NCBI GenBank assembly: GCA_044337515.1
Contig: JBIINK010000049.1
Location: 1-16,095, forward strand
Length of the DNA: 16,095 bases
Direction: 5' to 3'
Source of the DNA: CAJBVG01 sp044337515
GTDB taxonomy: Bacteria; Bacteroidota; Bacteroidia; Sphingobacteriales; Sphingobacteriaceae
Shown here: positions 1-8,569 of the stretch, piece by piece
Layout: every line of letters begins with the position of its first letter
Numbering within the stretch: the first letter of the stretch is position 1
Translations under genes and position numbers: made by a program
The notes under the pieces: model-generated
Seen by the model: only the letters and a program-made list of their open reading frames with translations
Databases searched by the model: none
Told to the model about the DNA's origin: nothing

Positions 1-1
1 A

Positions 2-637
2 GCACCTGCAGATGCTGAAGAAGTATTTAGTATTGGAGCACTTACACCACAAGAAAATATTGCAGGCTTTTCGTCAAACGGACCAACATCCGACAATCGA
101 ATTAAACCAGATGTATCTGCACAAGGAGCACCGGCATATTTAGTTCGTCCGAGTAATGGTTCTTATGGCACTGGAAGCGGAACTTCATTTGCTAGTCCGA
201 TTATGGCCGGCTTCAGTGCATGTGCTTGGGAACTCTATAAAACCAATCACCCTGAATCTACTCCTGCTGCAGTAAAAGCATGGATAAAACAATATTCAGA
301 CAGAGCTACACAACCAGACAATCAATACGGATATGGAATACCCGATGGAAGTAGATTATTACTAAATGCTTCCGTTGATACTAATCCTGTAAATACATAT
401 AAGCTCTACCCTAACCCTACTAGCAATAAATTATATATTGATGTAAACAATGGCAATAACAGAACTTGGGAATTAATCATTGCTGATCCCATGGGTAAAA
501 AACTTTATTCAAATAGTTTTAATACGCTCGAATTAATGAAGGGAATTGAACTACCCCAAAACATTACAAAAGGTTTTTACGTTATTTCACTACAAACAGA
601 AAACGATTCGTACAGACAGATATTTATTAAAGAATAG
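2..637 (+). CDS. Secreted subtilisin-like (S8) serine protease with T9SS sorting domain, 3' part only
   Basis: The gene is open from the left edge (codons in phase from base 2) to a TAG at 635-637, so the start, signal peptide and catalytic Asp and His are outside the window. The first 70 codons read as the end of a peptidase S8 domain: an FSSNGPT stretch, an IKPDVSAQG stretch, then GTSFASPIMAG, whose serine (codon 185-187) is the family nucleophile. From about base 390 follows a C-terminal beta domain opening with YPNPTSN and ending in IFIKE, typical of the type A sorting domain that sends proteins through the Bacteroidota type IX secretion system. I infer a protease that is secreted or anchored at the cell surface. 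Its stop codon overlaps the start of the TonB-dependent receptor gene by one base, so the two are probably cotranscribed and translationally coupled. Substrate is unknown. Confidence 0.9.
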   Translation, partial: APADAEEVFSIGALTPQENIAGFSSNGPTSDNRIKPDVSAQGAPAYLVRPSNGSYGTGSGTSFASPIMAGFSACAWELYKTNHPESTPAAVKAWIKQYSDRATQPDNQYGYGIPDGSRLLLNASVDTNPVNTYKLYPNPTSNKLYIDVNNGNNRTWELIIADPMGKKLYSNSFNTLELMKGIELPQNITKGFYVISLQTENDSYRQIFIKE

Positions 638-2997
638 TGAAGAAATTAATTCTAGTACTATGGGCAACGCTCTTGTTCATAGGTTCCTCTTTTGCCCAAA
701 ACAAATACACAATTAGTGGTTATGTTAAAGATGCATTCTCAGGTGAAAACTTGTTAGGAGCCAGTATTCTCATTAAGGAAATAAACAAAGGCGTACAAAG
801 CAACGAATACGGCTTTTACTCTATTACACTACCCGCGGGAAAATACACAGCTATTAGTTCTTATTTAGGCTTCAATAGCAAAGTAGATACCATCCGACTC
901 AACAAGAATGTTCGACTCAACATTAACCTTGTAAGCAAAGCCATTCAAAGTGCAGAAGTAACCGTTACTTCTAAGCGTACTGATCAGAATGTAAAGAGCA
1001 CTCAGATGAGTACACAAACTTTGGAGATGGAAAAAGTAAAAACACTTCCAGTAATTTTAGGTGAAGTTGATATTTTAAAAACATTGCAATTATTACCAGG
1101 AGTACAATCGGCAGGAGAAGGGAATAGTGGATTTTACGTTCGAGGTGGCGGGCCAGATCAAAACCTAGTTTTATTAGATGAAGCTGTAGTGTATAATACC
1201 GGACATTTATTTGGATTTTTCTCTGTGTTTAATTCTGATGCCATAAACAATACGAGTATTATAAAAGGTGGAATTCCAGCAGAGTATGGCGGACGATTAT
1301 CATCTGTAGTAAACGTAAACATGAAAGAAGGAAATAATAAAACCTTCCATGCAACAGGCGGTATCGGATTAATTTCGTCACGATTAACATTAGAAGGACC
1401 TATTCAGAAAAATAAAAGTTCATTTATGATTGCAGGTCGCAGAACCTACATCGATGTTTTAACAAAAGCTCTTGCAGGTAGTAATGAACGATTAAAAAAC
1501 TCGGGCTATTATTTTTACGATTTAAACATGAAATTGAATTATCAATTTTCAGATAAGGATCGAGTATTTTTGAGTGGTTATTTCGGTAAAGATGTTTTTC
1601 AATTTCAAGGAGATCGATTTGGTATTCGATTCCCATGGGGAAATACAACTACAACTTTACGATGGAACCATTTATTTAACGATAAGCTGTTCGTGAATAC
1701 TACAGCGATTTATAGTGATTACTTATTTAAACTTGGTGCATCACAAAGCAATTTCGATTTTGAATTATTCTCTGGAGTTCGTGATTTTACAACAAAAGTA
1801 GATTTTGATTTCTTTCCAAATATTCGTAATCAGATGAAGTTTGGTGCGCTATATACATTACATCGTTTTACACCAACTACCGCAACAGGTACAATTGGGG
1901 AAACCGTAATTAATCCGGAGAAAATTAACCGACAATACGCAAACGAAGCAGCTTTATATTTCTCGAATGACTTTGATTTAACTGATGAATTACGTTTGAA
2001 TACTGGATTACGCTATTCTATGTTTCAACAAATCGGACCTTATGATCGTTATGTTGGAAATAGTAACGGAACTATTGTAGATACTATCTCCTACTCTACG
2101 TTAGAAAATATTAAATTTTACCAAGGCTTAGAACCTCGACTTTCATTACGATATACCTTAGATCGAACATCAAGTTTAAAGGCTTCTTATACCATTACAA
2201 ATCAATACATTCATTTAGCTTCCTTATCGGGAAGTACATTACCAACCGATTTGTGGATACCAAGTTCATCTTTAGTAAGGCCTCAACGTTGCAGTCAAGT
2301 AGCTGTTGGATACTTCCGAAATTTCAAAGACGACATGTTTGAAACATCAGTTGAAGTATATTATAAAAACTTAAGCAATCAAGTTGAGTTCAAAGAAAAT
2401 AGCACTGGGCAATTGAGTCCGAATATCGAAAACGACTTAACCTTTGGAACAGGTAAATCTTACGGAAGTGAATTTTTCATCAAGAAAGCACAAGGTAAAT
2501 TGAACGGATGGATTGGCTATACCTTATCGTATGCAGAACGTACTTTCCCGGAACTACAAGGTGGAAAAACTTTTTATGCACGTTATGACCGACGACATGA
2601 TGGATCGATTGTAATGTCTTATACCCATTCAAAAAAATGGACTTTCGGAGCAGTGTTTGTTTATGGATCGGGAGCTGCATTTAATTTGCCTACCCATTTA
2701 GTATTCTTTGGTGGTACACAAGGATTGTATTATGAAGATGATTATCGAAATAAATATCGATTGATTCCTTATCACCGATTAGATATATCGGCAACATATA
2801 CTAGAAAGAAAACGGAGAAGTATGAATCGGTTTGGAACTTTAGTATTTATAACGTGTACAACCGACAAAATCAGTACATCATTTATTTAGATATTCAAGG
2901 AAATGTATTAGATCCGAATGGAGGATTAAAAATTCAACCAAAACAAATTACGGTGTTCCCATTTATACCTTCGTTTACTTGGAATTTCAAATTTTAG
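637..2997 (+). CDS. TonB-dependent outer membrane receptor with carboxypeptidase-regulatory-like N-terminal domain
   Basis: A 786-residue outer-membrane transporter. Residues 1-20 form a signal peptide (KKLILVLWATLLFIGSSFA, cut before Q). Residues 22-105 form a CarboxypepD_reg-like beta-sandwich (ISGYVKDAFSGENLLGASI, later YGFYSITLPAGKY). A plug follows at about 125-235 (LPGVQSAGEGNSGFYVRGG, LVLLDEAVVYN, GGIPAEYGGRLSSVVNV), then a beta-barrel ending in the aromatic signal TWNFKF used for outer-membrane assembly. The start is GTG, sharing its G with the upstream TAG stop; no in-frame ATG would keep the signal peptide. There is no SusD partner, so this is not a classical glycan-uptake pair. The downstream DUF4249 lipoprotein is a common partner of receptors of this architecture. 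Import would be powered by TonB-ExbB-ExbD encoded elsewhere. Placement behind a secreted protease suggests peptides as cargo, which is inference. Confidence 0.92.
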   Translation: MKKLILVLWATLLFIGSSFAQNKYTISGYVKDAFSGENLLGASILIKEINKGVQSNEYGFYSITLPAGKYTAISSYLGFNSKVDTIRLNKNVRLNINLVSKAIQSAEVTVTSKRTDQNVKSTQMSTQTLEMEKVKTLPVILGEVDILKTLQLLPGVQSAGEGNSGFYVRGGGPDQNLVLLDEAVVYNTGHLFGFFSVFNSDAINNTSIIKGGIPAEYGGRLSSVVNVNMKEGNNKTFHATGGIGLISSRLTLEGPIQKNKSSFMIAGRRTYIDVLTKALAGSNERLKNSGYYFYDLNMKLNYQFSDKDRVFLSGYFGKDVFQFQGDRFGIRFPWGNTTTTLRWNHLFNDKLFVNTTAIYSDYLFKLGASQSNFDFELFSGVRDFTTKVDFDFFPNIRNQMKFGALYTLHRFTPTTATGTIGETVINPEKINRQYANEAALYFSNDFDLTDELRLNTGLRYSMFQQIGPYDRYVGNSNGTIVDTISYSTLENIKFYQGLEPRLSLRYTLDRTSSLKASYTITNQYIHLASLSGSTLPTDLWIPSSSLVRPQRCSQVAVGYFRNFKDDMFETSVEVYYKNLSNQVEFKENSTGQLSPNIENDLTFGTGKSYGSEFFIKKAQGKLNGWIGYTLSYAERTFPELQGGKTFYARYDRRHDGSIVMSYTHSKKWTFGAVFVYGSGAAFNLPTHLVFFGGTQGLYYEDDYRNKYRLIPYHRLDISATYTRKKTEKYESVWNFSIYNVYNRQNQYIIYLDIQGNVLDPNGGLKIQPKQITVFPFIPSFTWNFKF

Positions 2998-3138
2998 ACG
3001 CTGGACAAAGGACACTGGACAAAGGACAAAGACAAAGGACAATGGACAAAGGACAAATTAGGAATTAGGAATTAGGAATTAGAATTTAGAATTTAGAATT
3101 TAGAATTTTATGATTTAGAATTTAGAATTTAGAATTTT
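2998..3138. repeat. Degenerate 7-nt tandem repeat array between the receptor and DUF4249 genes
   Basis: From 3001 the sequence divides into about nineteen 7-nt units with a few 6- or 8-nt slips. Eight units are of the (C/A)(T/A)GGACA type (CTGGACA, AAGGACA, ATGGACA), then AATTAGG about four times from 3056, then AATTTAG units. The last part, about 29 nt ending in TTTTATG, occurs twice in a row. The second copy supplies the ATG of the next gene at 3139; the first copy gives a decoy ATG at 3110 that meets TAG after two codons. No terminator or TANNTTTG promoter was seen here, so readthrough from the receptor gene is likely. Confidence 0.85.
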
Positions 3139-4020
3139 ATGATTAACAGAATTTATATAACTGTACTTGCGATAATAACCATAGGATTTACAGCGTGTGA
3201 AAAAAACATTGATGTTGATTTTCCGCCGGGTGAGACTCCTTATGTAATTGAGGGCTATATTGAAAATGGCACGTTCCCTTACTTAACAATTTCTAGAGGG
3301 GTATCCTTTTTGAGTACGATCAGTAATACAGATTTTAGTGGACTATTTGTTTCGAATGCTATTGTTAGTATTTCTATTGATGGAGGAACGACGATACCAT
3401 TATATGCAGTACGTTTCGGAAGTGCAACAGTATATACGAATTTAGCTATTATTGGTGAAGTCGGTAAGAAATATGATTTACGTGTGGAAGTTGACGGAAA
3501 AGTGTTTACATCAAGTACAGTAATTTTACCCCCTCGACCTTTGGATAGTATTGTAATTGATGAAGCCATCGGAAATCAGGGTGTAATAGATTCTTTAGTA
3601 GAATTAACCGCATGGTATTCTGATCCAATTGAGAAAGATAATTTCTCTAGAATTTTAACTAAGAAAAATTCAGAACTATTATATGATGTTCCATTTAATT
3701 CGGTCTATAATGATTTTATCATAAATGGTAATCAGGTTTCATTCACCGTATTTGGAGGTAAACAAACCTTGCAAAATAATGATACTGCAGATTTCAGTAA
3801 CTATGGGTTTTATAAAAGAGGTGATACTGTTTATGTGAAATGGGCAAGTATTGACAAAGCTCAATATCAATTCTGGAATACATTTGAATCGCAAAGTGGA
3901 AGTTTTGGAAACCCTTTCGCTCCAACGGTGCTAATTAAAAGCAATATAGTAGGAACTGGTGGAATGGGTATTTGGGCCAGCTATGGGGCTACTATTGATA
4001 CCGTCATTATTCCGGAATAA
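3139..4020 (+). CDS. DUF4249-type lipoprotein, likely partner of the TonB-dependent receptor
   Basis: A 293-residue predicted lipoprotein. The N-terminus is a hydrophobic signal ending in a lipobox (GFTAC, Cys20). The mature part begins EKNIDVDFPPGETPYVIEGYIENG, which resembles the start of DUF4249 proteins: a short acidic linker, then a beta strand carrying a VIEGYI-like motif. The remainder is beta-rich (VSISIDGGTTIPL, KKYDLRVEVDGKVFTSSTVILP), consistent with that family, whose members usually sit directly after a TonB-dependent receptor of the kind encoded upstream. The biochemical role of DUF4249 is not established; a surface-exposed substrate-capture lipoprotein is my inference. At 293 residues it is at the short end but looks complete. 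The family call rests on recognition of the N-terminal pattern and context, not on a profile search. Confidence 0.75.
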   Translation: MINRIYITVLAIITIGFTACEKNIDVDFPPGETPYVIEGYIENGTFPYLTISRGVSFLSTISNTDFSGLFVSNAIVSISIDGGTTIPLYAVRFGSATVYTNLAIIGEVGKKYDLRVEVDGKVFTSSTVILPPRPLDSIVIDEAIGNQGVIDSLVELTAWYSDPIEKDNFSRILTKKNSELLYDVPFNSVYNDFIINGNQVSFTVFGGKQTLQNNDTADFSNYGFYKRGDTVYVKWASIDKAQYQFWNTFESQSGSFGNPFAPTVLIKSNIVGTGGMGIWASYGATIDTVIIPE

Positions 4021-4102
4021 AAAACTAACATTTTTTCGAGTTTTAAACATTTTAAGGAATATCCACCTAAAACGATAATTTAGCGGAATAATAAGTTTGA
4101 TT

Positions 4103-5053
4103 ATGGAAACAACGAATACAGAGCACGTAGAATGCTTAATTATAGGATCTGGCCCTGCTGGATATACAGCAGCTATTTATGCAGCTAGAGCAGATCTAAA
4201 GCCTGTTATGATAACAGGTATACAGTTGGGTGGACAATTAACCACAACAACCGAAGTAGAAAATTACCCAGGATACCCAGAAGGTACTCAAGGTCCAGAA
4301 ATGATGGAAGATTTCCGTAAACAAGCAGAACGCTTTGGAACCGATATCAGATTTGGGTACGTAAATAAAGTAGATTTTTCGGGCGATAAACATATTATTA
4401 CTGTTGACGAAACAAAAACGATAACAGCAGATACTGTAGTTATAGCAACGGGTGCATCAGCGAAGTGGTTAGGATTAGAATCAGAACAAAAATATAATGG
4501 ATTCGGGGTTTCGGCGTGTGCGGTATGTGACGGATTCTTTTTCAAAGGACAAGATGTTGCAATTGTAGGTGCAGGTGATACTGCTGCAGAAGAAGCAACT
4601 TACTTAGCTAAGCTTTGTAAGAAAGTTTATATGATTGTTCGTAAAGGAGAATTTAGAGCTTCTAAAGCGATGATTCACCGAGTACAAAATACACCGAACA
4701 TTGAAATACTATTCCATTCAGAAACGTTAGAAATTATGGGAAACGGGCAAACTGTAAATGCTGTTCGTGTACTAAACAATGAAACTAAAGCAGAGCATAC
4801 ATTAGAAGTTACTGGATTCTTTGTGGCGATTGGGCATAAACCAAATACTGATATTTTTGCAGATTGGTTAAACTTAGACGATGCAGGTTACATTAAAACG
4901 ATTCCCGGTACGACAAAAACTAATATCAAAGGTGTATTTGCAGCAGGTGATGTTCAGGATAAAGTATACAGACAAGCAGTAACATCGGCAGGATCGGGCT
5001 GTATGGCAGCATTAGATGCTGAACGTTACTTAGCGGAGAAACATTCTTTTTAA
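4103..5053 (+). CDS. trxB: Thioredoxin-disulfide reductase (NADPH)
   Basis: A 316-residue flavoenzyme that uses NADPH to reduce the disulfide of oxidised thioredoxin in the cytoplasm. The FAD-binding glycine motif GSGPAG is at residues 15-20, the redox-active pair CAVC at 139-142 (Cys139 and Cys142), the NADPH-binding GAGDTAAEEA from 156, and the second FAD motif GVFAAGDVQDK followed by QAVTSAGSGCMAA near the C-terminus. All motifs are intact and the length is normal for low-molecular-weight bacterial TrxB. I start it at the ATG at 4103; a TTG two codons upstream (4097) is in frame but gives an unlikely extension. It follows the DUF4249 gene after 82 bp with no clear terminator, and its function is unrelated, so it may have its own promoter. 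Its stop codon touches a large inverted repeat that probably ends the transcript. Confidence 0.96.
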   Translation: METTNTEHVECLIIGSGPAGYTAAIYAARADLKPVMITGIQLGGQLTTTTEVENYPGYPEGTQGPEMMEDFRKQAERFGTDIRFGYVNKVDFSGDKHIITVDETKTITADTVVIATGASAKWLGLESEQKYNGFGVSACAVCDGFFFKGQDVAIVGAGDTAAEEATYLAKLCKKVYMIVRKGEFRASKAMIHRVQNTPNIEILFHSETLEIMGNGQTVNAVRVLNNETKAEHTLEVTGFFVAIGHKPNTDIFADWLNLDDAGYIKTIPGTTKTNIKGVFAAGDVQDKVYRQAVTSAGSGCMAALDAERYLAEKHSF

Positions 5054-5124
5054 ATTGTAAATTTTAAATTGTAAATTCTAAATTCTAGAAAAAATTTACA
5101 ATTTAAAATTTACAATTTACAATT
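5053..5124. terminator. Perfect 25-bp inverted repeat built of 7-nt units, probable bidirectional terminator
   Basis: Bases 5053-5077 and 5093-5117 are exact reverse complements, with a 15-nt loop between them. Each arm is itself a 7-nt tandem repeat: AAATTGT, AAATTTT, AAATTGT, AAATTCT on the left, and ATTTACA, ATTTAAA, ATTTACA, ATTTACA on the right. The element fills nearly the whole gap between the convergent trxB (plus) and response regulator (minus) genes, starting at the last base of the trxB stop codon and ending one base short of the other stop. A bidirectional terminator fits the position, but the stem is almost pure A/T and has no GC core, so that role is inferred. Confidence 0.65.
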
Positions 5125-5125
5125 A

Positions 5126-5524
5126 TTAAAGGTATTTAGCTTTCAAGTTTTCCATGAGTTCATGGCTTGCAGGCTTGGTAATGTATTCAGTTACACAAGT
5201 ATGTTCAAGAGCTTTTCGTTCGTCTTCTGGATTAATACTCGATGATAGTATCAGTATTTTGATCACACCTATCCACTCCGGAAAATCTTCTTGAAAAGCA
5301 TCTAAAAAATCCCATCCATTCATTACTGGCATATTAAGATCCAGAAATATTATTTGGGGGATTTTTTCGAAGGGTAAATTTTTATAATGATGCAAATAAC
5401 TAATCGCTTGTTTAGCTTCATTAAATGCTGTAATATCACTCGAGAAGTGAGTTCTTCTCAAAATGGTTTCGATAATAAGCAATGCTATAGGATCATCATC
5501 AATACAAACTACTTTTATACTCAT
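5126..5524 (-). CDS. Single-domain (CheY-like) response regulator
   Basis: A 132-residue receiver domain with no output domain. The acidic pocket is CIDDDP at residues 7-12, the phospho-accepting aspartate is Asp62 (IIFLDLNMPVMNGW), the switch Ser is in LILSSS (94-96), and the conserved lysine is Lys117 in ITKPAS. These match the receiver family well and the whole domain is present. The gene begins 4 nt after the stop of the large histidine kinase gene on the same strand, so the two form an operon and very probably a cognate pair. Without a DNA-binding or enzymatic output domain it must act by protein contact, or pass the phosphate along a relay. FxxxAxxA-type regulators of this kind are common in Bacteroidota beside PAS-rich kinases. 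Confidence 0.93.
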   Translation of the reverse strand: MSIKVVCIDDDPIALLIIETILRRTHFSSDITAFNEAKQAISYLHHYKNLPFEKIPQIIFLDLNMPVMNGWDFLDAFQEDFPEWIGVIKILILSSSINPEDERKALEHTCVTEYITKPASHELMENLKAKYL

Positions 5525-5528
5525 CTAT

Positions 5529-8516
5529 TTAAAATGTTATGGTAAATGTGGTGCCAACACCAACTTTACTGTCTACTGTTATTGTACCTCCAAGTGCAGT
5601 TACTTGCGAATGCACTAAATATAATCCCATTCCTTTACTATCTGGATGTTTATGAAACACTTTATATAATCCAAAAATCTCATCCCCTACTTTTTGCATA
5701 TCCATACCTAAACCATTATCGCTGAAAAGTAATTGAAAATTACCTTTTCGAGTGATTCTTGACTTAATATCTATAATGATCTTACGTTCAGGATCAGCAT
5801 AGCGGATAGAATTGGTGATTAGATTTAAAAATATACTATCAAGGTAACTCTTATTAAAATTCACATATTCAGCCTCTTTGAAGTTATAATTTATTTTGGC
5901 ATCTGAGCTTTCTATAATGTCATTTATTGATAATTTTACTTTTTCTAGTACTTCTTCGAATTTTAATTCTTGAACAGTTAAATTGATATTCTCCTTTATG
6001 ATTAAGATTTTAATCAAATCATTTAAGGTCTCATTTAAATTATTTGTTGATGTACGGATGCCTTCTATTAGTTTCAAGGTAAACTCATCAGTAATCTGAG
6101 AAGTATCTAATACACTAAAAATACCAAGTAAATTAGTGATTGGGGCTCGCATATTATGCGAGGTAATGTAGGTAAACTGTTTTAATTCTTTAAGACTAAT
6201 ACTTAGTTCTTCGATGAGTAATTGTCGTTCTTCTTCATCCTCTTTACGTTTAGTAATATCTCGTTGTATCGATATCCAATGGGTAAACCATCCACGTTCG
6301 TCGGCTATAGGTACAATACTAAAGTTCACCCAAAAAGGCTCACCATTTTTTTTGTAATTAACAATTTCAACTTCACAAGGTTGCTTATTTTTTAAACATT
6401 CCTTTAATCGATCTAATTCATTTCGACTAGTATATGGACCTTGTAATATTCGTGGTGTTTTACCAATCACATCGTCTTTGGTGTATCCGGTATTACGTGT
6501 AAATGCTTCGTTTACATAAACAATTTTCGGACCATCATTATCTATTGGTTCAGCCTCGGTAATAATTACAGCATCATTCGCATTGGTAATAACAGACTCT
6601 AATAATTTAAGCTGTTGTTCCTCACTTTTCTTTTTCGTAATGTCTGTACGTATGCAAATAAATTGTTTAATGAAATTTTCATTAGGTTCGAGATACGGGA
6701 CAATAGTTGTGCTTAACCAAATATATTCACCAGTTTTAGATTTATTGCACATATCTCCCATCCATACATTTCCTTGGTAGATGGTATTGTAGAGTTCATC
6801 ATAAAAAGAATTGGGGTGAATGCCGGATTTTATTAATCGATGATTAGAACCTATTAACTCCTCCCGTGAATAACCCGTTAAATCACATAACTTATCGTTC
6901 ACGTAAATAATTACTCCAGAAGAATCTGTAACATCTACTATTGCATGTTGGTCGAGTGCATATTTTTGGTGATTCAATTCACTTAAATTAGCCTCGATAA
7001 TATTTCTAGATTCTAGAATTTCGAATTCTTTTTTCTTTTCTTCGGAAATATCTGAACTAACAAACGCAATACCTATAGTTTCGTTTTCAGGATTTTTAAT
7101 TGGTATGTATTTTACTGCCCACCAGGCTGAAAATATCTCGAAATGTATTTCACGTTCAATATTAACGGTATTCCCTTTAATTGCTTTCTGAAAATTAGCT
7201 TTAAAATCTTCTATAGTATGTTTGGGTGTGTACTCAAATATTGAATCTCCAATTTTTACTTGTTTATTATAAATTCTAAAAACCAAGTCCTTAAATACTT
7301 TATTGAACCCGGTAATATTACAATCAAAATCTAATAAACAAATTGATTCATTTGTACTCTGAAAGTAGGTATAGATTTGATTTTTAACTTTTTCAAATTC
7401 AATATCTTTACTTTTTTGTTCATTAATATCTTGAAATGTTCCATATAAACGTAAGGGTTTGCCATTAAAGAATTCCACAAATCCTTTGGTATTAACCCAA
7501 CGTTTGTTTCCTTTATGAGTAATAATTTGGAATTCCGATTCAAAAGGCTCTCCAGCTTCGATAGCCTGTTGAACTAATTGTGCGATTTTTTTTCGATCAT
7601 TCCCCTCTTTATAAAAGTTGATATCATCATCTAAATTGGGAATATAATCAGGCTCAACTTCGTGGATTAATTTTGTTTCATCCGACCAATACAATCTGTT
7701 ATCTCTTAGATTTAATTCCCAACCACCAATATGTGTAGCAATATTTGTTTCTAGTAATATTTTTTCATCGCGTTTAGATTTCGACAGATCTATTATCACA
7801 TTACTAGCACATTGCTCACCAGTCAATTCATCAAAATATAATACCGATGACAATTCTATTGGAAAACGATCTCCATTTTTCTTTATCCCGACAAGCTCAG
7901 TTGTAGCAAAATTATTCTTTTCTCTCTGTTTTAAATGCAATGCTAGTTTAGGGTCATTTGAGTCAAATAAATCTTCTTTATTTAATTGATAGATTTCATC
8001 TAATGGATAACCAAACATGGTTAATGCAGAATCGTTCGCTTTAATAATAACTCCAGCCCTACTTAAAAAGTATGCTGTTTGGTGACCATCTAATAATTTC
8101 AGAAAACGATTAGAGCTTAATTCTAATAAACTTGATGATGCTTTTAAACCAGTAATCTCAATCATGGATAGTATTACACCAATGATTTCTGAGTTTACAG
8201 TAAGTGGACTAAATTCATAGGTATAACATAATTTTTTTTCGTGCTGACAATTTACCCAACGTTCAGCAATAACTTTTTCACCTGAAAATGATTTCAAAAA
8301 ATCTTTTCGAGTAAGTTCATTTGAATCGCAAATCAAATATTCAAAAATATCTACACCGACTTTTACTTTTTTACTAAAGTGGATTCTAGCATTTTCAGAA
8401 AATGCAGCATTGAATTGAATTATTTTGAAATCTGGGCTAACAATTACAATGCTCTGCGTTTGATTATCGAAGAGCGATAGAAAATAAGGATCAATAATTG
8501 AATTAAACTTACCCAT
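5529..8516 (-). CDS. Soluble multi-PAS sensor histidine kinase
   Basis: A 995-residue kinase with no signal peptide or membrane segment, so it probably senses a cytoplasmic signal. I count about six PAS or PAS-PAC units: roughly 12-120, 130-245 (AYFLSRAGVIIKANDSALTM), 255-375 (WELNLRDNRLYWSDE, then KRWVNTKGFVEFFNGKPLRL), 380-495, 515-630 (GVIIYVNDKLCDLTGYSREE) and 638-760 (IVYVNEAFTRNTGYTKDDVI). A short helix leads to the dimerisation domain with FTYITSHNMRAP; phospho-acceptor His787. The ATPase domain has its N box around Asn898-Asn902 (FLNLITNS), DNGLGMD near 933, and KGMGLYLV near 961. The sixth PAS has an NFSIVP-type core close to redox or light-sensing PAS proteins, but no flavin-binding Cys motif is evident, so I name no ligand. 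The cognate receiver is encoded 4 nt downstream. An AsnC/Lrp gene ends 53 bp upstream on the same strand. Confidence 0.93.
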   Translation of the reverse strand: MGKFNSIIDPYFLSLFDNQTQSIVIVSPDFKIIQFNAAFSENARIHFSKKVKVGVDIFEYLICDSNELTRKDFLKSFSGEKVIAERWVNCQHEKKLCYTYEFSPLTVNSEIIGVILSMIEITGLKASSSLLELSSNRFLKLLDGHQTAYFLSRAGVIIKANDSALTMFGYPLDEIYQLNKEDLFDSNDPKLALHLKQREKNNFATTELVGIKKNGDRFPIELSSVLYFDELTGEQCASNVIIDLSKSKRDEKILLETNIATHIGGWELNLRDNRLYWSDETKLIHEVEPDYIPNLDDDINFYKEGNDRKKIAQLVQQAIEAGEPFESEFQIITHKGNKRWVNTKGFVEFFNGKPLRLYGTFQDINEQKSKDIEFEKVKNQIYTYFQSTNESICLLDFDCNITGFNKVFKDLVFRIYNKQVKIGDSIFEYTPKHTIEDFKANFQKAIKGNTVNIEREIHFEIFSAWWAVKYIPIKNPENETIGIAFVSSDISEEKKKEFEILESRNIIEANLSELNHQKYALDQHAIVDVTDSSGVIIYVNDKLCDLTGYSREELIGSNHRLIKSGIHPNSFYDELYNTIYQGNVWMGDMCNKSKTGEYIWLSTTIVPYLEPNENFIKQFICIRTDITKKKSEEQQLKLLESVITNANDAVIITEAEPIDNDGPKIVYVNEAFTRNTGYTKDDVIGKTPRILQGPYTSRNELDRLKECLKNKQPCEVEIVNYKKNGEPFWVNFSIVPIADERGWFTHWISIQRDITKRKEDEEERQLLIEELSISLKELKQFTYITSHNMRAPITNLLGIFSVLDTSQITDEFTLKLIEGIRTSTNNLNETLNDLIKILIIKENINLTVQELKFEEVLEKVKLSINDIIESSDAKINYNFKEAEYVNFNKSYLDSIFLNLITNSIRYADPERKIIIDIKSRITRKGNFQLLFSDNGLGMDMQKVGDEIFGLYKVFHKHPDSKGMGLYLVHSQVTALGGTITVDSKVGVGTTFTITF

Positions 8517-8569
8517 GTTGTTAATTCATAAATCATTAAACTAATCTAATGTCGATATAAAAAACTAAA

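Noticed and set aside
1424..1648. Small minus-strand reading frame inside the receptor gene, and similar frames inside trxB, clpX and the kinase
   Set aside because: They lie wholly within well-supported genes on the other strand or frame and show no recognisable domain or start context.
3110..3118. Upstream ATG before the DUF4249 gene as start or small ORF
   Set aside because: It reads ATG ATT TAG and is a duplicate of the true start region within the repeat array.
4021..4096. Terminator between the DUF4249 gene and trxB
   Set aside because: There is a T run at 4031-4036 but no stable stem before it.
4092..4099. TAAGTTTG as a trxB promoter -7 box
   Set aside because: It matches TANNTTTG but ends 3 nt before the ATG, so a start 7 nt downstream would fall inside the codon region. 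No TTG lies at -33.
4097..4102. TTG start for trxB at 4097
   Set aside because: It adds only two residues before a good ATG at 4103, and TrxB N-termini fit the ATG start.
8517..8569. Promoter directly upstream of the kinase gene
   Set aside because: No TANNTTTG on the minus strand in this gap; cotranscription from the Lrp gene is simpler.
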